Below, one piece after another: positions 58,931 through 64,000 of a stretch of 64,000 nucleotides of DNA; position 1 is the stretch's first letter, and every line of letters begins with the position of its first letter. Both the position numbers and the translations under genes were made by a program. A model generated the notes under the pieces. That model did no database searches and was not told where the DNA came from. It saw nothing but the letters and a program-made list of their open reading frames with translations. This DNA comes from Diospyros lotus (Eukaryota; Streptophyta; Magnoliopsida; Ericales; Ebenaceae): contig NC_068352.1 in the NCBI RefSeq assembly GCF_014633365.1, positions 1,178,001 to 1,242,000 on the forward strand. The letters are read 5' to 3'.

Positions 58931-59605
58931 TATAGTAGAGGTGTCAATAAATCACCTGAACGGATGATCCAATTTTAATTCAATATGAAATTAATTAATG
59001 AGTTTGGGTAGACTTTTAATAGGTTTGGTTTGTTATTGGGTTAACCTGATAAGAGTTTATTATGTTCGAGTTGATAGCATGTCAACCCGAAAAACTTCGA
59101 AACGAATCCAATAACAAGGCAAGATTTTGATTTTTTTTCAAGTTGTATCATATGGATGATGGATATACTATTCTTGGTTTATGTTTTGAATATTTTGGAT
59201 TGTTCACAAAAATCATAATAAAACTAATCAATTAATTAATAATTTGTAGGTTACTTTATTTTATTTTTAGCTTTAATATTTTAATTAAAATAAGTACTTA
59301 AACTGGTTAATAGGTCAAGCTGACATGTTCATGTTAACCTTAACAAATATATGTTTATTAGTTCGCATGTCTAGATTCGAGTTAAGAATTTTTGACCCAA
59401 TAAGCTAACAAATCAAATTAGGGTTGAACCTTAACAAATCGTGACTTTTTTTACTCAATAAACTAATAAATCAAGTTAGAGTTGAACGTTAACAAATTGT
59501 GACTCAATAGTGACCTATCCTATTTATTTATTTTGACACTCCTAACTTATTGGCCAAGCATTAAAACCTGTCATGTGTATATCTATAGATGATTTAGGTC
59601 TATAA
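58931..59605. other. AT-rich spacer
   Basis: No gene. A phrase of the type 'aactaataaatcaagttaga' / 'aacaaatcaaattagggttg' repeats near 59410 and 59465. Confidence 0.4.
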
Positions 59606-59610
59606 ATAGG

Positions 59611-62053
59611 TGTAATGACCTGTTGTTAAGATTCGAGTATGGTTTTGCATGCCTCAGTGTTAATATCTTGTTATGATTAATAGTTAGAGAATGGTTGTGT
59701 TGGATAATGATTAAGTGTGTAAGCTAAGTGATTAAACTAGATTTTTGGTTTTGTGTCTGAATATATGTGAGAATGGTAGCTTAGATATCCAAATATAGGC
59801 TAGGGTATTTGAATAAGGGCCTAGGCATTCACATGTGTGAGTTTTGGGCCTTATTTGGATAACACATGAGGTATTCAGATACCCCTATGGCTTGTTGAGT
59901 CACACATTCAGATGGGAAGCTTAACATCCGGATGTCCCACTTGATTAATGTCTCTCACATTCGGATAGGGTGCTTAGCATTCGGATGCCCCACGTTTCAG
60001 GATTTTAGTTTTCCCTTGCAACTCGATTTTCATTATGATGCAACCCGAATAGCTCAAAACTCAAAACATGAAAGTTGTATATCTTTCTCTTTTCATTCCA
60101 TAGCTTCTTGAATCACCTTGATCGGAGTTTGGACGAAAAAGTTATGCCCAGAATACGAAGAGATGTCGAATTTGTCAAAATCTCCATTTTTCATTAATGC
60201 CTCTCATATTTGGATATCCACTGTAATATCCTGATATCACTCACATAAGCTTGGCCCAACTTTGTTTCTTGCATCCAAAGGCCCTTTGGCATATTCAGAT
60301 GGCTCTCACAATAATCAAGCCACTATATTCAGATGTCTTTTCTCTATATCTGGATACTACTCACATAAACTTGCAACTTTGTCCCTTGCATCCGAATGTC
60401 CTTTGTCATATCTAGATGGCTCTCACAATAATAAAGTGGCTATATCCAGATATCTGCTCCCAATATTCGGATGTCTTCCACTATCATCAACTCCCAGGCC
60501 ATTTTCTCGACCCAGACCTTAGCTTTTCAGGTGACATATTGGAGAATTTTTCTTCCCATCTCGCCACATATGTTCCTCCACTTTCTTTTGCTCCATATAT
60601 ATATAAATATAGGTAGAGTCAGGGGAAGTAAATTAATTACAATGAGTGGCCGAGAGACGACACAGTGAAGAAGAAGAAGAAGAAGAAGAAGAAGAAACAG
60701 TTGGAGCCAAGCGTTTGGAAGTTCGATTTCAGGCAAGTTCTTTCCCTTTTTTTCCTCCTGATGTAAGTTCTCTTCCCTTCTCTTCCTCCATATGCGAGCT
60801 CTTGTTGCCCTTGTTTCCTCTCAAAGTCGTTGGGTCTAATTACCGTCAGTAAGGTGAAGAGGTTGAACTTTTTCCAGCTCGTGGGTCTCCTTGTATGCTT
60901 GGAAAGGCTCGATTACCCTTCGTATTTGTTGTTGGGAATAAAGCTAGGTCATGATTTGGGTAAGTTCCAGCTGGGACAGTGCAAGGGTGCTATTGTGGCC
61001 GAGAGTACATTGAATGTGCTTTATGTGATTTTCTATATTTTGTCATCCCAAATGCATGCAAGGGTTCGAGATTATACATTTGGGGGTTACATATGACTTG
61101 TGTGCTTGGACATGGGCATGCTAGGTTGATTTAATACTTAGGTTGACACGAGCATTTCATTCGGCATGTTATTTCCTATATGGGCGAGGCTTGACATGAT
61201 ACATGGCTTATAGGGGCTTTGTATCGCATTATGGCCTACTACGCCACCACCCTTATTTGTTATGCATTTGCATGGTTCTTGGCACTGGTTCTAGTATTAC
61301 AGTTGTACGGTGTTAGTTAATCAAAATCGAGTTTATGTTACGGACGTTCTAACGTGCCGAGCGAGTTTCGACTCGAGTTATGGGTGTTGGTCGCTCCCAC
61401 CCGAGCGAGCTTCAGCTTGAGTTACAGGTATAACTTACTTCAAGGCAGTAGCAGGTTTGTGATATGGACTTAAGTGTTAGTGCATTTTTATTTGGACCCC
61501 AAGATCCGATACGTGCATATCTTTGTTATGCAGTTGGTACCTATTATTCCATATATGATTGGTTGCCATCTTTGTATGAGTTTTGCACTTAGGTGCGGGT
61601 TATTCTTTAACTTCCTTATTCCTGACAGCCTTTCCTTCATATATGTTTACTGAGTCTTGTGACTCACTTTTGCTTCTCTTCATTCCAAATAAGGGAAATG
61701 ACAGAGATGGGGGTGAGTCTAGTGGTGTTGAACCTACCTAAGTAGCTCGTGTACAAGGTAGTCCATGTTAACCTTACCATGGGACAGAGTTGTATGACAA
61801 GGTTGTTGTATCTTTTGAGTTTTTGGTTGGTTTGTATATATGTAAACCCTATAACCCTGTGGGTCAGTTGTGTTTTGAAATGCATGCCTAGGTTGTGGTT
61901 TTTGCTTTCGTTGTTATATTTATTATTAGGTATATGTGAATTCAGGTGTGCATGCATAGTAGGTCTATCATTTCCCTTTGGTTTCCTTTTTCCCTCGGGG
62001 CCACCTGCTAGGGTTCTTCGGCTTGATTAAGAGATCTGGTTGAAGGTCTCATA
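59611..62053 (+). mobile_element. Probable solo LTR, ~2443 bp
   Basis: It starts TGTAATGACC, a common gypsy LTR opening, and ends GGTCTCATA. ATAGG occurs immediately outside both (59606-59610 and 62054-62058), consistent with a 5-bp duplication. The terminal TA instead of CA is a weakness. It has the same plan as the other solo LTRs here: a U3 part with repeated motifs, a TATA run (about 60596-60611), a GAA-rich tract, then a transcribed region. No gag or pol adjoins it. Confidence 0.65.
59780..60480 (+). repeat. Array of 'attcggatg'-type motifs in the LTR U3
   Basis: About fifteen variants of 'cattcggatg' / 'catccgaatg' / 'tatccagata' occur between 59785 and 60475, mostly after C/T-rich words such as 'tctcaca'. 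They stop about 120 bases before the TATA run, so they lie where LTR enhancers sit. Confidence 0.7.
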
Positions 62054-62297
62054 ATAGGTGTCAAATGCTCTAGAATTAGTTGTAGTTATATCACTTTTGT
62101 TGTAGTAATATTTGCTTAATGATATTTTGAGTATGTCAATATCATTTTTATACTATCAATTATTTACTTAGTGATATTTTATTTTTTCTACCCATGATTT
62201 TTGCCAATTTAAATTTTTTACATAAAATTTTGTGTTTGTATGTAATTGATTGGTTTGATTATAGTTTGTTGTGAGTCCAATTTGGTAACAGATCCAC
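62054..62297. other. AT-rich spacer
   Basis: No gene. A 'gatattt' phrase recurs near 62110, 62120 and 62170. Confidence 0.4.
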
Positions 62298-63960
62298 TCA
62301 CCTATACATGTGAAACTAGTGTCACATGGACAAAAGACTAAAACTTTGAGTTTCATTGTCGACCATCCTAATCATGTATCATTCTTGATCTCATCTTTGC
62401 TTCCATTCTCATCCATCCATCGACATGAGATTTGTGAGATTTTTTTCTTGTCTAATACAATTGTGAGCACACTTTCTTTCCTCATGGCCCAATAATCCAG
62501 CAACAATAGAAAAATTTGGGAAGATGCTCATATGAGAGCATAACTCGGATCAGATTAATCCCAAACAACGAAAGTTTTAGTCTTTTTCAAAGTGGTTTTG
62601 ATATAGCTAGTTTAATCCTCAAACACATAAATCGACCTATGCTACCTCCCTTCACATCACATTCCTCAAATCTTCCACAGCCATTATAGGTTAATTTGTC
62701 AACCTCTTTATTGATTTGAATTATCATTCATTCATTTGGTTTAATCAATTTCAAAATTCATTATTAATTGATGAACACTCAATTTAATTAATTAATTAAG
62801 CCTCCTAAAATTCATGATTAACCACAAAATATGAATTTTGTTTTTCATTAAATATCTTAAAAGTATATTATGATACAAGGTGTGACAAATGTCATTTTAG
62901 AAATATTGGGATAGTTTCACACTAACAAAATTAAGATCTTAAACCTTACAAGTCTTTGTGAAATAATAATAATAAAAAAAAAGCCGATCTAAGTAAGGAT
63001 AGTTTAACAATAAATCTAATAAAAAGAAAATATTATACTAAATTTTAAATGAATTTCTATAGTTATCTCAAAATATTTTAATAACATGCAAGCAAGTTAG
63101 AAATAATTTGAATACTCGATATTATATATGTTAAATAACCAGTTAGGGTAAGTGTTTTCCCTTAGTCAAAAACTTAGCCTATCCATATGTCTCTCACAAG
63201 CAAATTCTCTTGTGGAGTGTCTCCATAGTTGAGGACTTGAAAGAAGGGCCAACCATTTTCCTTGGCGACAAGCATAAATATAAATTTTGCATTTGAAAGG
63301 TAGCATATCTTAATCCACCAATTGATATATATTAGCATCCCATAGGATTATGGTGACAACCCTCAATGCATGGCCAACCATCAATACTGGGGCACTCACG
63401 ATCTATGCCATTCTTCCCCACCCAACCCGGTGTGCTCCTACGCCTCTAGCTAAGCAATGAAATCAACATTGAGTGTCCTCTACCCATGCATTCCACTTAG
63501 GAGTGCATGGCGTGAAACATCTTTAGGTAGGGGCATATTCAAGAAATAGGTGGACAGTGGGTTACGTGAGGTAGGCAAAGGGCAAAGGGCTAAAAAGGGT
63601 AGATCTAGAGAACATGTGGGCATTGAGTTGAGGTTGGCCAACCCCCATTTGGATCTGCCAATGCCTTTAGCCTATTTGCCTTTTCTTATAGAAGCTTTAA
63701 AGATGCATGCCCTCACTCGACACTCCAACCATCCAATGCACACCTATTGTGTTCCCACTAATCTAGCTCTAATACTATTTGTCATATAGCCAAATAGTAA
63801 TCAAAGGGAGAGGCCAACCATCCTTCTCAAGCAACAAGTATAAACAATATAAATTTCACATCTAAAAAATGACATACCTCCCTTCACAATTATTGTGTAT
63901 CAAGAGCATGCAAGAATATGAAAACAACCCTTAATGTGCAATTAACTCTCAACCCTAAAT
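62298..63960. repeat. Dispersed repeat R2, copy 2 (split)
   Basis: 62298-62430 and 63325-63960 match consecutive parts of 43092-44050. The ~890 bases between them (62431-63324) have no counterpart in copy 1 at this place and show no recognisable ends. The repeat probably continues past the window, because the tail 'aaaacaacccttaatgt' is present in both copies. No coding motif is seen. Confidence 0.65.
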
Positions 63961-64000
63961 AATCACAATTATAAAAACAACCCTTAATATTCGATTAACT

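Noticed and set aside
1..64000. tRNA, rRNA or other structured RNA genes
   Set aside because: I looked for A/B-box pairs and conserved rRNA words and found only the degraded SINE at 31660-31850.

Overview
The window is nuclear DNA of a flowering plant, most likely a eudicot. It is AT-rich, its genes carry short GT-AG introns, and it is full of plant-type transposable elements: Ty3/gypsy LTR elements, CACTA, hAT, Mutator and PIF/Harbinger-like elements, and a tRNA-derived SINE. There are no bacterial, organellar or CRISPR features. Two protein genes look intact: a C2H2 zinc-finger gene (27021-28587, two exons, 418 codons) and a terpene synthase gene (49427-52105, seven exons, 552 codons). A third plant gene is present only as an orphan first exon of a dihydroflavonol-reductase-like NAD(P)-binding protein (32293-32408, minus).

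Layout. 1-16 kb is a degraded minus-strand Ty3/gypsy element. Its RT-RNase H-integrase part occurs twice in direct tandem, and it is interrupted by a 1.5 kb CACTA-like element (4624-6143) and by a 7.2 kb LTR element (8165-15321) flanked by AACCC. 16-26 kb holds a Mutator-like element (17504-18928) with a cluster of GC-rich hairpins, a hAT element (21369-22270), a PIF/Harbinger-like element (22494-23417) and another inverted-repeat element (23858-24691). 26.5-28.6 kb is the zinc-finger gene. A 100-N gap (29293-29392) is followed by the 3' half of a chromodomain-type gypsy element, a SINE and the orphan exon. 33.7-40 kb is a three-level nest: an inverted-repeat element split by a minus-strand solo LTR, itself split by a plus-strand 3.0 kb solo LTR. 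40-49 kb is repeat-rich intergenic DNA ending in a duplicated block just upstream of the terpene synthase. 52.6-53.4 kb is a gypsy gag relic, 53.8-58.3 kb a 4.5 kb CACTA-type element, and 59.6-62.1 kb a probable 2.4 kb solo LTR. The last kilobases hold a second copy of a repeat also present at 43 kb.

The terpene synthase has every conserved family motif, exon phases that all join in frame, a TATA box and a poly(A) signal, so it is probably functional. It lacks a plastid transit peptide, which suggests a cytosolic sesquiterpene synthase. No cooperating gene cluster is visible: the two intact genes lie 21 kb apart and look functionally unrelated. Most of the interest lies in the transposon archaeology. 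Several insertions can be delimited to the base by target-site duplications, and one by an unoccupied paralogous site. All family assignments were made by reading translated motifs by eye; no database search was run.
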